NCBI GenBank assembly: GCA_964594075.1
Contig: CAZQKW010000002.1
Coordinates: 1-64,000 of the forward strand
From: CAZQKW01 sp964594075
GTDB lineage: Bacteria > Desulfobacterota > WTBG01 > CAIYCZ01
Reading direction: 5' to 3'
Length of the DNA: 64,000 bases
The translations under genes were made by a program, and so were the position numbers. This document shows positions 17,442-26,108 of this stretch, in pieces (positions within the stretch are counted from its first letter, which is position 1; every line of letters starts with the position of its first letter). The notes under the pieces are model-generated. The model saw only the letters and a list, made by a program, of their open reading frames with translations. It searched no databases and was not told the DNA's origin.

Positions 17442-17492
17442 CAATCCGGTAACACTGTAAACTCTAACGCCATTTAAAAGGAGGAGTACACT

Positions 17493-17903
17493 ATGAAAAC
17501 AAAAAAACTTTATGCGGTTATTTTTTGCTGCGCACTTCTGATTGGCGCCACTTCTGTGGTTGCAAGTGCGCAGGAACTTGCCGGAACAACCTACAGGCTC
17601 TCTATTTATCCGTATGGGCAACCCGGTTTAAATGCTGATGCCAGCTTTTTGGATAACGGAGTTTTATTAATCGGCATTGGCGCTGGTGATGGAAATTACT
17701 ACGAATTTCCGCCGGCGTTTGTCGCCAGCTACAGCGCGTTGGGCGTTACTATTTTCGATGCAACCGGCGATCTTTCCATGTATATTATTGGAACGGTTTT
17801 AAGCGAAGGACAAAGCCTGTTCGGTCTGGGCTTCGCTTTCTTTAAAGTAGAAGGCACAAGAGAGGGACCGTACCTGTTCTTTTTCACCGGAACCTTAATA
17901 TAA
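17493..17903 (+). CDS. Small exported protein of unknown function
   Basis: 136 residues with a clear signal peptide (KKLYAVIFCCALLIGA, ending SAQE) preceded by AAGGAGGAG. The mature part, about 108 residues, is rich in Gly and aromatic residues with alternating hydrophobic patterns, suggesting a small beta-sheet or lipocalin-like fold. No catalytic motif or cysteine pair is apparent. It follows the cupredoxin-like gene by 51 bases and precedes the beta-barrel gene by 79, and is likely co-transcribed with them. I do not recognise a family. Confidence 0.7.
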   Translation: MKTKKLYAVIFCCALLIGATSVVASAQELAGTTYRLSIYPYGQPGLNADASFLDNGVLLIGIGAGDGNYYEFPPAFVASYSALGVTIFDATGDLSMYIIGTVLSEGQSLFGLGFAFFKVEGTREGPYLFFFTGTLI

Positions 17904-17982
17904 ATAAAGGGTTAATTATCAGTTCCTGAGAATATTGAGAATATTACAAAAAAAACAACCAATAAAAGAAAGGAGACACATG

Positions 17983-18816
17983 ATGAAGAAAAAGAAACAG
18001 ATTTTGTCCGGGGTTCTGATTTTATTTATGGTGCTTGCTTTAAGCCTGCCGGTTATTGCCCAAGAGCAGGAAAAAGAAGACCGGCCTACGGCGGACCTCT
18101 CCTGGCAATTTTATTCAAAATATGTGTGGAGAGGTTATGAGTTAAGCAAAGATAGTCTCGTTATGTTTCCCAGCATAACGGTCAGCTACAAGGGATTTGC
18201 TCTGAATATGTGGGGCGATCTTGATACCTCTTACAAGGGAAATCCTGGCGAAGATTCAACCAATAAATGGTGGGAAACTGACTGGATATTGACCTATAGC
18301 AACAGTTGGAAAAAACTGAACTACACCTTAGGGTGGATTTATTATGACATAGACCCTTCAACCTATGACCGCGCAAGCCAGGAACTATTTACTACTTTGG
18401 GTTTAGATGTTCTTCTTAAACCCACCCTCAGTGTTTACCGGGAAATTGCGCTTGCCGGCGAACGCTGGTATATCAACCTGGGCATTTCACATTCATTCCC
18501 GACGATTAAAAGAGAAATTTTTGGGTTCTGCGGCGAACAGTCTCTGGATGTCGGTGGCTGGATCAGCTATATGAGCATCAACAGCCGTGATTATGACTAT
18601 GAGGCCATGCATGACGGGAATATCTGGGCGGCATACAACATCCCTATTACCAGTTACCTGACCGTTGTTCCTTCAATCAATTATTCGTTTCCGCTCAGCA
18701 ATACCGCGCAAACCAATATCAGGCAAAGCAACTTCAATTATATAAATCGCGGTCCCAGTGCCAATACCAATTCAAGCTGGGTCTATGGAGGAGTTGCCCT
18801 GAAGTTATCATTTTAG
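17983..18816 (+). CDS. Predicted outer-membrane beta-barrel (TorF-like porin pattern)
   Basis: 277 residues from the ATG at 17983 (GGAG at 17972-17975, spacing 7; an adjacent ATG at 17980 is also possible). A signal peptide ends VIAQE. The mature protein has alternating amphipathic strands rich in Trp and Tyr, an early YSKYVWRGYEL motif typical of uncharacterised TorF-like barrels, and a C-terminal phenylalanine in ALKLSF, as expected for BAM-inserted proteins. About 12 strands seem plausible. It could let small solutes into the periplasm, where the adjacent EutBC protein is predicted to act. Substrate unknown. A strong terminator follows. Confidence 0.75.
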   Translation: MKKKKQILSGVLILFMVLALSLPVIAQEQEKEDRPTADLSWQFYSKYVWRGYELSKDSLVMFPSITVSYKGFALNMWGDLDTSYKGNPGEDSTNKWWETDWILTYSNSWKKLNYTLGWIYYDIDPSTYDRASQELFTTLGLDVLLKPTLSVYREIALAGERWYINLGISHSFPTIKREIFGFCGEQSLDVGGWISYMSINSRDYDYEAMHDGNIWAAYNIPITSYLTVVPSINYSFPLSNTAQTNIRQSNFNYINRGPSANTNSSWVYGGVALKLSF

Positions 18817-18820
18817 CAAT

Positions 18821-18860
18821 TAAGTAAACGCCCCACCTGATTCGGTGGGGCGTTTACTTA
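18821..18860 (+). terminator. Terminator after the beta-barrel gene
   Basis: A perfect 17-bp GC-rich stem (18821-18837 with 18844-18860) and a 6-base loop immediately after the stop codon. It separates the exported-protein run from the EutBC gene, although the T-tract is short. Confidence 0.8.
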
Positions 18861-18967
18861 GAAAACATATGATAATAACCTAACAACCGAGCTGTTTATA
18901 AGCAAATGATTATGTTTCAATCACTTAACCAACCAAACACGCTATTTATTAAGAAAGGGCAAAGTGT

Positions 18968-21250
18968 ATGAAGAGATTAACATTAATCATTGCGATGATT
19001 GCCCTCGGGGTTTTAGCGGCGAGCACATATTGCAGTGCTATAACCATTAAAGATGTAAAACCCGGAGAAGATGTCTTTCAATATATTCAACGCATTAAGG
19101 GGGCGTTTGATCAAAGACTGTATCAGCAGGTTATTGGGGCTGCAAATGCCTTTAAGGAAGGTGACGAGGCAATTGGTGTTGGCGCTGATGACAATGCCAG
19201 CAGGGAAAATGCCCGCAAACTATTAACCAACACTAAAATAAAAGATATCACCGAGCACCCGCTTCTTGATGACAGTGTGTATAAATTTATCGCCCAAGCC
19301 GTTGATAAGGCCCAGTATGACAAGATAAAGGACTGGACCATGGGGCAAATGAAAGCCTATCTGCTGACAAAAACCGAAGATCAAATAAAATCCATTATGT
19401 ACGGTATGAACAGCGAAGTGGTTGGCTGTTTGCCCAAAATTATGAGCAATCAGGAATTGATTGCGGTGGACAAAAAAATCTTTAATCCATTGCCGGGAAG
19501 CAAACTCGGAGCAAAAGGTTACATGAGTGCTCGAATTCAGCCCAACTCCCCCACCGATGACCCGGATGAAATTGTCTGGCAGGTTTTTAGTGGTTTTTCA
19601 TATGCGGTCGGCGATTTAGTTATAGGAACCAATCCGGTTGATGGGACTAAGGAAAGTGTGACCAACATAGAAAAAGCACTCAGAGATGTGGTCGTGACCT
19701 TCAAATTAGAAGATACCATTCCGTGGTGCGTATTGGCGCATATCGATGTCCAGCGGGAAATATTTAATGAAAATCCGGGCTTGGTGGCATTTATGTTCCA
19801 AAGTCTTGCTGGCACTGATGCCGCAAACAAGGTCTTCGACGTATCAGTAGAAAAAATGGTGGATCATGCAAAATCGCGGAAAGGGCAACGGTTTGGACTC
19901 TATTATGAGACCGGTCAGGGCGCTGATTTCACCAACGGAGCGGCAGAAGGAGTTGACATGGTTGTACTTGAATCCCGCAAGTATGGCTTTGCCCGCGGAT
20001 TGAAAAAAATTCTTGCGGAAGTTCAACCGAAAGGCGCCTGGACGCACTTTAATGATGTGGCCGGTTTTATTGGTCCAGAGATATTCAGAACCAGGGAACA
20101 ACTGGTTCGCTGTTGTTTGGAAGATATCTTGATGGGTAAGCTACAGGGCTTGCCTGCGGGTCTTGATATTTGCTCCACTCTGCATATGTCGGTAAGCCTT
20201 GATGATCTTGATTGGTGCATAGATCAAATTATGCCGGCAAACCCGGCCTATCTCATGGCGCTCCCCACCAAGAATGACCCAATGCTGAGCTATCTTACTA
20301 CGGCATTTCAGGATCATGTCCGCATCCGGAATAAATTCGGCTATAAAGTAAATGACGCCATGTGGGAATTCTTTAAGCGGATCAAGGTGATTGACAATAA
20401 TGGCAAACCCACCAAACATTTTGGCGATCCGGTGTGGGTATATTATCAATACTGTCTGGCCAAAGGCGACACACGCACGGAACAGGAGATTTATGCTGAA
20501 GGCAAAAAGAAGTTTGATTCAATCCATAACACCTGGCTTGAAACCGGAAACAAGGTTCCTCTTGCTGCCGGTTATGGCAAAAATCTCTGGGACTTAAATC
20601 CGACCCTTGATAAAAAGATTGGCGAGTTGTATGCTGATGCTAAAAAGGCAATCTGGGCCGAGTTCACGCCGGATTTTATCAAAACCATTCCCAATGCCGT
20701 ACAGGTATCTACCTTGTCAAAAGACCGGGAAAATTACATTGTGCATCCTGATACGGGTGAAAAGTTCAGCGAACAATCAGTCGCCACCTTGGAAAAACTC
20801 CGAGATTCCTGGGCAGGTAAGGAACCTGACGTGCAGATTGTGATTTCAGATGGTTTAAATGCAAACTCTATTATGGCAAAAGGACATCTGATGCCATACA
20901 TTGAAGAAGTCAGAAAAGAGTTAAAAGAGGCCGGGTTAACGGTTGGCGAACAAAATATTGTCGTTAACAGTGGCCGTGTCAGAGCGGGCTACATGGCTGG
21001 CGACATACTTTTTGGAAAATCCGATCCGAACAAACACAAGGCTATCCTGCATATAATCGGCGAGCGGCCGGGCACCGGCCAGAATGCCTTTTCAGTTTAC
21101 ATCGCTGCGCCAAAAGCTCAAGTATGGGCTGAAAAGAAATGCGACCACAATATCGTAAAAGTGGTATGCGGCATTTCCACCATGGCGACAAAGCCTGAAG
21201 ATGCAGCAAAACAAACCGTTAAATTACTCAAAGAAATGATGTCAATCTAA
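18968..21250 (+). CDS. eutBC: Exported fused ethanolamine ammonia-lyase (EutB-EutC in one chain)
   Basis: A 760-residue protein combining both subunits of ethanolamine ammonia-lyase, the adenosylcobalamin enzyme that splits ethanolamine into acetaldehyde and ammonia. Residues 1-24 form a Sec signal peptide (MKR, a hydrophobic core, then TYCSA). Residues about 28-500 match EutB throughout: R189 and Q191 in ARIQPN, N222 in VIGTNPV, E314 in YYETGQG, D437 in KNDPML, plus GFIGPE and LEDILMGKL. These align with E. coli catalytic residues Arg160, Gln162, Asn193, Glu287 and Asp362. Residues about 580-755 match EutC: RENYIVHPDTGEKF, VQIVISDGLNA and IGERPGT. The usual EutC N-terminal portion is replaced by a helical linker (about 500-580). 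AAAGGG precedes the ATG. Terminators lie on both sides, so it is probably its own transcript. No eutA, eutT or shell genes are in the window. Confidence 0.9.
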   Translation: MKRLTLIIAMIALGVLAASTYCSAITIKDVKPGEDVFQYIQRIKGAFDQRLYQQVIGAANAFKEGDEAIGVGADDNASRENARKLLTNTKIKDITEHPLLDDSVYKFIAQAVDKAQYDKIKDWTMGQMKAYLLTKTEDQIKSIMYGMNSEVVGCLPKIMSNQELIAVDKKIFNPLPGSKLGAKGYMSARIQPNSPTDDPDEIVWQVFSGFSYAVGDLVIGTNPVDGTKESVTNIEKALRDVVVTFKLEDTIPWCVLAHIDVQREIFNENPGLVAFMFQSLAGTDAANKVFDVSVEKMVDHAKSRKGQRFGLYYETGQGADFTNGAAEGVDMVVLESRKYGFARGLKKILAEVQPKGAWTHFNDVAGFIGPEIFRTREQLVRCCLEDILMGKLQGLPAGLDICSTLHMSVSLDDLDWCIDQIMPANPAYLMALPTKNDPMLSYLTTAFQDHVRIRNKFGYKVNDAMWEFFKRIKVIDNNGKPTKHFGDPVWVYYQYCLAKGDTRTEQEIYAEGKKKFDSIHNTWLETGNKVPLAAGYGKNLWDLNPTLDKKIGELYADAKKAIWAEFTPDFIKTIPNAVQVSTLSKDRENYIVHPDTGEKFSEQSVATLEKLRDSWAGKEPDVQIVISDGLNANSIMAKGHLMPYIEEVRKELKEAGLTVGEQNIVVNSGRVRAGYMAGDILFGKSDPNKHKAILHIIGERPGTGQNAFSVYIAAPKAQVWAEKKCDHNIVKVVCGISTMATKPEDAAKQTVKLLKEMMSI

Positions 21251-21257
21251 CACTAAT

Positions 21258-21300
21258 AGCCCCAAAGAGGCATAGCTGCGGCCTCTTTGGGGCTTTCTTT
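21258..21300 (+). terminator. Rho-independent terminator after eutBC
   Basis: A perfect 14-bp stem (21258-21271 with 21281-21294), a 9-base loop, and a T-rich tail. Confidence 0.9.
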
Positions 21301-21359
21301 TGCTCCTCCCCGGTTAAGCTATAAATCTAAAATCACCAAATATTTTCAGGCCGTTATGC

Positions 21360-22142
21360 ATGGAACGAGAGCACTCGCTAACGCACTCTGAGTACGTAAC
21401 CCCTTCCCTCTCCCAAAAAATCAAGCTTTATATCCTTGCCCTCATCAATGTTCCATTTTACCGTTATGGCGAGATCGGTAATATTTGCTACACTATTGGG
21501 AAAAACATCCTTGACGGCGTTATTCTTTACACCATGTTTTCAATGGCTGAACGCGAGCTCAAAGTTGCAGCGATTCTGGGCATTGTGGTAAAGTATGCGT
21601 ATCCTGGTATAACCATGGTTTCCAGTACCTATACGTCGGGATTTATTGATCATCTTGAGGCAGTGCGCGATATCAAGTTTCAGATCGTGCGGCTAATAAG
21701 AGCACACGTTGGCATCGCTGTTGGCCAGTCAATTGGCGCGATATGCCTGGTGCTGTGTTATCCTCCTATTTTTATGTCATTATTTAGAGATGTCTCATTT
21801 AAATCCTATCTTCTGGTGATAATTTATTTATTACATCATATATGCGATGGATCAGCTCAAATTATAGAAGGCCGAACCTGGTTTAAAATCATAGAGATTA
21901 AAATCCGCAGAGGAGAAAATTTAAAATTATCGCAAAACTTCTGGGTAATTTATACCCTGGCACAAAATTTTCAACTTCTGCTGGGTCAGGTTTTTATCTG
22001 GTCAGCATTAGGCATGACAACCAGGTTTTCTCCTGATCTCACCGCGCCATTAATAAGCGCAACTGTGTATTTTGGGTTCTTATGTGTGCTGGTATCAAAA
22101 TTTATTCTGCCAGTTGCCTATAAATTAAAACTCTGCTCATAA
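21360..22142 (+). CDS. Polytopic membrane protein of unknown function
   Basis: 260 residues with roughly five or six hydrophobic segments (about 48-62, 70-88, 112-136, 145-168, 195-215, 225-250) joined by short charged loops. I do not recognise the family. It is followed after 14 bases by an ABC ATPase gene and then a binding protein and a permease, so it is probably co-transcribed with an importer and could be an accessory component. The ATG is at 21360 with only a weak upstream AGG. An out-of-frame ATG lies four bases earlier. Confidence 0.65.
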   Translation: MEREHSLTHSEYVTPSLSQKIKLYILALINVPFYRYGEIGNICYTIGKNILDGVILYTMFSMAERELKVAAILGIVVKYAYPGITMVSSTYTSGFIDHLEAVRDIKFQIVRLIRAHVGIAVGQSIGAICLVLCYPPIFMSLFRDVSFKSYLLVIIYLLHHICDGSAQIIEGRTWFKIIEIKIRRGENLKLSQNFWVIYTLAQNFQLLLGQVFIWSALGMTTRFSPDLTAPLISATVYFGFLCVLVSKFILPVAYKLKLCS

Positions 22143-22156
22143 TGTAGCGACTTTGC

Positions 22157-22924
22157 ATGCTCATGCTGGACATAAACAATATTCACTTTTCAATAGACGG
22201 CAAAAAGATTCTTGACAGCATATCGTTATCATTTGAACCCCGGAGAATCCACGGCATTATCGGACCAAACGGTTCTGGAAAATCTACCCTGTTAAAAAAT
22301 ATTTGCAGAATATGGGAGCCACAATCCGGCACAATTCTGATACAGGGTAAAAATTATTTGACGATACCTCGAAAAGAATTGAGTACCATTGTTACCCTTG
22401 TCCCGCAAAACACTGTTGTCAGCTTTCCCATATCAGTATTTGACATGGTGGCTATGGGACGCAATCCCCATCTGGGTCGTTTTGAAGGCATAGGCCACAA
22501 AGACCGAGACATAATTGAGCGTGCCTTGCGTCAAACAAACATCTATGCGCTCAAAGATAGAAATATTAATGAGTTGTCCGGCGGAGAAGGCCAGCTTGCC
22601 ATTATCGCCAGAGCACTTGTCACAGAGGCATCTCTCATTCTGCTTGATGAGCCGACCGCTGAACTTGATGTCAAACATACGCTCGCGATTCTCAAAATAT
22701 TACATGATTTAAAACAGCAGGGAAAGACCATTCTGGTCACCATTCACGATTTAAATCTGGCGCGAAAATTTTGTGACACCATCTCTATTCTCTGGCAGGG
22801 AAAACTGTTTTACACGGGTAATCCGGATGGCGCGTTTGCCCCTGATAACATTAAACAGGTCTTTGAAGTAAATGTTCGGGAATATAAACACAACGCAACC
22901 ACCTTTCTTGACTTTTATCTGTAA
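22157..22924 (+). CDS. ABC transporter ATPase, cobalamin/iron-chelate importer class
   Basis: 255 residues of the BtuD/FecE/HmuV class: Walker A GPNGSGKST, Q-loop LVPQNT, signature LSGGEGQ, Walker B SLILLDEPTAELD and switch His in TIHDLN. The signature has Glu where most members have Gln or Arg at the fifth position. It powers uptake through the permease encoded at 23985, using the binding protein at 22945. Start at 22157, with a second in-frame ATG two codons later. Cobalamin is the attractive substrate because eutBC lies upstream, but sequence alone cannot separate B12 from siderophore or heme. Confidence 0.85.
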   Translation: MLMLDINNIHFSIDGKKILDSISLSFEPRRIHGIIGPNGSGKSTLLKNICRIWEPQSGTILIQGKNYLTIPRKELSTIVTLVPQNTVVSFPISVFDMVAMGRNPHLGRFEGIGHKDRDIIERALRQTNIYALKDRNINELSGGEGQLAIIARALVTEASLILLDEPTAELDVKHTLAILKILHDLKQQGKTILVTIHDLNLARKFCDTISILWQGKLFYTGNPDGAFAPDNIKQVFEVNVREYKHNATTFLDFYL

Positions 22925-22944
22925 GCTTAATAACCACATCGGTT

Positions 22945-23976
22945 ATGTTTAAGAGTATTTCATTGACGGTAATCTTTTTAATCTGCTGTTTTGTTTCCTT
23001 TGCAGCATTTGCTTTTGAACGCGATGCGCAGCCGACGCAAACTCCGCTTGATATGGACGGATTGCGAAACGATCTCAGTTGTGTGAGGAGCGGTGCGCAG
23101 CCTTTAGGAAGCTGGCCGCGGGAGATCTCTTATACGTTTAAAATATATGATTTTAAAACCGACTCGTTTAGGGAAGAAAAAAAGACCTGGATGATAAAAA
23201 AGAAACCCCTGCGTATCATTCCTCATGCAGTGGGAGTTGCAGAAATTCTCTGGGCGATCTGCCCGCGCGAGCGATTGGTCGGATTCAATGAATTTTCCGC
23301 AGATCCTGATTCCAGTTTTATAGCTGACGAGGTACAAAAAAAAGGCCCGATTTTTAAATCCAAACAAACGGAACTGGTCATCGGATTCCGGCCAGACCTG
23401 GTTTTTACGGTTTTTTATTCTGGCGCAGATTTCAAAGAAAAGCTCAATCAGGCACATATTCCTTACTTTGATCTTGGCTATTTTGGAACGATTGAATCCA
23501 TTAAAGAACAGATTCTGCTCATTGGCACCATTATTGGCGAGGAAAATAATGCCCAGGCCCTGGTAACACTCATTGATAAAAAAATTGGGGAGTTGCAAAG
23601 CAAACTTCCCCGCAGAGCCCGAGCGATACGCGTTCTTTACTATGATGAAGGAGGCTATGTCCCCGGCATATCCTCTAACTTCAATTCTATCTGCCGCATA
23701 ATTGGCGCTGTCAATGTCGGTGCCGAGCAGGGAATTAAATCATGGTCGCAGATTGACTATGAAACACTTCTTAAATGGAATCCTGACATAATCATTGTTC
23801 CTGCGCGCAGCAAGTTAAAGGAACAGCTTATCTCAAATCGGATTTTATCCCATGCGCGCGCCATAAAGAACAATGCTGTTTATTATGTGCCGGGAGTCTA
23901 TTTGCGTGTTGATTCCCAGTTCATGGTTTTAAGCGCAAATTTACTTGCTGGTATTATTTACCGTCAGCCAGGATAA
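22945..23976 (+). CDS. Periplasmic binding protein, BtuF/FecB class
   Basis: 343 residues with a signal peptide (hydrophobic residues 7-24, ending AFAFE). Two lobes of the helical-backbone class follow: RIIPHAVGVAEILWAI, PDLVFTVF and YFDLGYFGTIESIKEQI in the first, and RVLYYDEGGYVPG and WNPDIIIVPA in the second. An unusual extra segment of about 45 residues (28-72) sits between the signal and the first lobe. It binds a metal-chelate such as cobalamin or a siderophore and hands it to the permease encoded 8 bases downstream. Confidence 0.83.
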   Translation: MFKSISLTVIFLICCFVSFAAFAFERDAQPTQTPLDMDGLRNDLSCVRSGAQPLGSWPREISYTFKIYDFKTDSFREEKKTWMIKKKPLRIIPHAVGVAEILWAICPRERLVGFNEFSADPDSSFIADEVQKKGPIFKSKQTELVIGFRPDLVFTVFYSGADFKEKLNQAHIPYFDLGYFGTIESIKEQILLIGTIIGEENNAQALVTLIDKKIGELQSKLPRRARAIRVLYYDEGGYVPGISSNFNSICRIIGAVNVGAEQGIKSWSQIDYETLLKWNPDIIIVPARSKLKEQLISNRILSHARAIKNNAVYYVPGVYLRVDSQFMVLSANLLAGIIYRQPG

Positions 23977-23984
23977 CCACTCAT

Positions 23985-25013
23985 ATGATAAATAAGAATG
24001 TTGTTTTAAGCATAATGTTAATATGTTTAATATTATTAGGAGGATTTTTTTCGCTTGCCTCAGGTTCCTGGCCCATAACTGCGCTTAATGTGTTTAAAAT
24101 TATTTTTTTTAAACTGGGACTGTATTCCGGCGAGATCAATGACGTGGAATCTACCATTGTATGGGATGGAAGACTGCCGCGTTTTCTGGTTGCACTCCTG
24201 GTTGGTTTCTCTCTGGGGGGAGCCGGGACGATCATGCAGGGTATATTCAAAAACCCTATGGCAAGTCCAGGTGTTATGGGCATAGATTCAGGAGCTGCAT
24301 TAGGTGCTGTGCTTGCAATTTATACCGGATTTGCTTCGGGTTCTCTCATAGCGCTACCATTGTCAGCAATTATTTTTTCGCTGTTAACCCTGTTTATGGT
24401 TTTTGCTATTGCAACATCAGGGGGACGCACCTCAATATCAACGCTGCTGCTGGCTGGGATTGCCCTGAACCTTGTTTTTGGCGCATTAACCTCTTTTATT
24501 ATTACGCTCAGCACCCGAGAGTTTGACGTGGGGCGCGTAATTGTGAACTGGCTCATGGGCGATCTGAATAACAGATCCTGGGAGCATGTGAATATAGTCT
24601 TCCCGACGACCATAATCGCATTGCTGGGGACGCTGTTCTTCGTCAAAGATTTAAATCTACTTATGCTGGGAGAGGAAACAGCAGCCAATTTGGGCGTCAA
24701 TATCAAACGTGCCCGTAATGGTTTGCTACTTTTTTCTTCCATTGAAACCGGCGGTGCCATTGCGGTTTCCGGCGTAATCGGTTTTGTCGGCCTGGTAGCG
24801 CCACATATCATGCGCAGTCTGGTGGGACCGGATAACCGCAAGTTGATATTTTCCTCGGGTCTGCTCGCAGCGGTTTTTATTATTTATGCAGACCTTTTTG
24901 TGCGGCTCATTATAGCTGTTGATCTGAAGATTGGGATTATTACTTCAATGCTCGGCGGACCGTTTTTTCTGTATCTTATCGTGAAGCACCGAAAACGGTT
25001 TGAATATATGTGA
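23985..25013 (+). CDS. ABC transporter permease, FecCD/BtuC family
   Basis: 342 residues with about ten transmembrane helices. Family motifs include RLPRFLVALLVGFSLGGAGTIMQ near the N-terminus, NPMASPGVMGIDSGAALGAV, and VSGVIGFVGLVAPHIMR, the conserved coupling region that contacts the ATPase. With the ATPase and binding protein immediately upstream it forms a complete type II importer. Substrate is likely cobalamin or an iron chelate. Confidence 0.9.
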   Translation: MINKNVVLSIMLICLILLGGFFSLASGSWPITALNVFKIIFFKLGLYSGEINDVESTIVWDGRLPRFLVALLVGFSLGGAGTIMQGIFKNPMASPGVMGIDSGAALGAVLAIYTGFASGSLIALPLSAIIFSLLTLFMVFAIATSGGRTSISTLLLAGIALNLVFGALTSFIITLSTREFDVGRVIVNWLMGDLNNRSWEHVNIVFPTTIIALLGTLFFVKDLNLLMLGEETAANLGVNIKRARNGLLLFSSIETGGAIAVSGVIGFVGLVAPHIMRSLVGPDNRKLIFSSGLLAAVFIIYADLFVRLIIAVDLKIGIITSMLGGPFFLYLIVKHRKRFEYM

Positions 25014-25080
25014 TTTTCAGCACATGGTTACCTCTTTAAACAACCCCAGATAACGTATTATTTAAATAAGAAATTGACAT

Positions 25081-26103
25081 ATGCAACATAGCACGGAATC
25101 CAACATAAATACCAGTGAACTATTTGACCGGTATGCACACAAAGTGCGGCACATAAAGGCTGAAATCGGCAAGGTTGTTATCGGTCAGGATGAAATGATT
25201 AATCTCATGATTTATACTCTGCTCTCAAAAGGGCATATTCTTCTCGAAGGAGTTCCCGGCCTGGCGAAAAGTCTTGCTGTTGAGACATTTGCCAAAGTCA
25301 TTGGCGGCAATTTTAAGCGCTTTCAGTTTACGCCCGACAAAATGCCCAGCGATATTACCGGAACTATGGTGTGGAATGAAAAAGACAAACGATTTGATTT
25401 TTATTTTGGCCCTATTTTCTGTAATATTTTTCTTGCTGATGAAATAAACCGCGCCTCTCCTAAAGTCCAGTCTGCTTTATTACAGGCAATGCAGGAAAAA
25501 GAAGTGACCATTGAGTGCATGCGCTATGACCTGCCGAATCCATTCATGGTTCTCGCAACGCAAAATCCTATTGAACAGATAGGCACATATCCTTTGGCTG
25601 AGTCGCAGGTTGACCGTTTTATGGTAAAATATGATGTCGGTTACCCTCAAAAAGACGAAGAGTTTGAGCTTATCTTAAGGAAAAATACCAATTTTGATCA
25701 GCTCAAAGCTGATGTTAAAACAATTTTGACGCTTGACGATATCCCGGCTATCCAGCAACTTATTCATGATTATGTTCGCGTGAGCCAGAAAGTCATGAAC
25801 TATATTTTGAATATATGCATTGCCACGCGCCCCCGTGATACCTATGCATCGCAGAACTTGAGTTCCGATATCCATCAATATATACGGCTTGGCGCATCTC
25901 CGCGGGCAACAGAATCGCTTCTGGCGCTTGCAAAATCATTTGCCTTTTGCCAACAGCGGGACTTTGTCAACTTTGATGATGTGTCAACCTGCGCCGTGCA
26001 TGTGCTCAGGCATCGCATACTGTTGAACAGCACTGCGCTTTCGCAACAAATCACCGCTGACATGCTTGTTCAGGAAATTTTAAAAATGGTGGAACCGTAT
26101 TGA
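25081..26103 (+). CDS. MoxR-family AAA ATPase
   Basis: 340 residues, a chaperone-like AAA+ ATPase that works with VWA-domain proteins to mature or activate partners. Walker A is diverged to GVPGLAKSL, as is normal for MoxR (GxPGxGKT variants). Walker B NIFLADEINRASPKVQ, MQEKEVT and the sensor LATQNPIEQ are clear. It begins a cluster (to 31489) with DUF58 and two VWA membrane proteins, the usual MoxR-Bat arrangement. Confidence 0.92.
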   Translation: MQHSTESNINTSELFDRYAHKVRHIKAEIGKVVIGQDEMINLMIYTLLSKGHILLEGVPGLAKSLAVETFAKVIGGNFKRFQFTPDKMPSDITGTMVWNEKDKRFDFYFGPIFCNIFLADEINRASPKVQSALLQAMQEKEVTIECMRYDLPNPFMVLATQNPIEQIGTYPLAESQVDRFMVKYDVGYPQKDEEFELILRKNTNFDQLKADVKTILTLDDIPAIQQLIHDYVRVSQKVMNYILNICIATRPRDTYASQNLSSDIHQYIRLGASPRATESLLALAKSFAFCQQRDFVNFDDVSTCAVHVLRHRILLNSTALSQQITADMLVQEILKMVEPY

Positions 26104-26108
26104 CAGGC

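Noticed and set aside
18861..18967. Possible cobalamin riboswitch ahead of eutBC
   Set aside because: The gap of about 107 bases is too short for one, and no B12-box-like sequence is visible.
26100..26108. TTG start for the DUF58 gene overlapping the moxR stop
   Set aside because: Plausible by coupling, but the ATG at 26109 gives a more usual start; left as an alternative.
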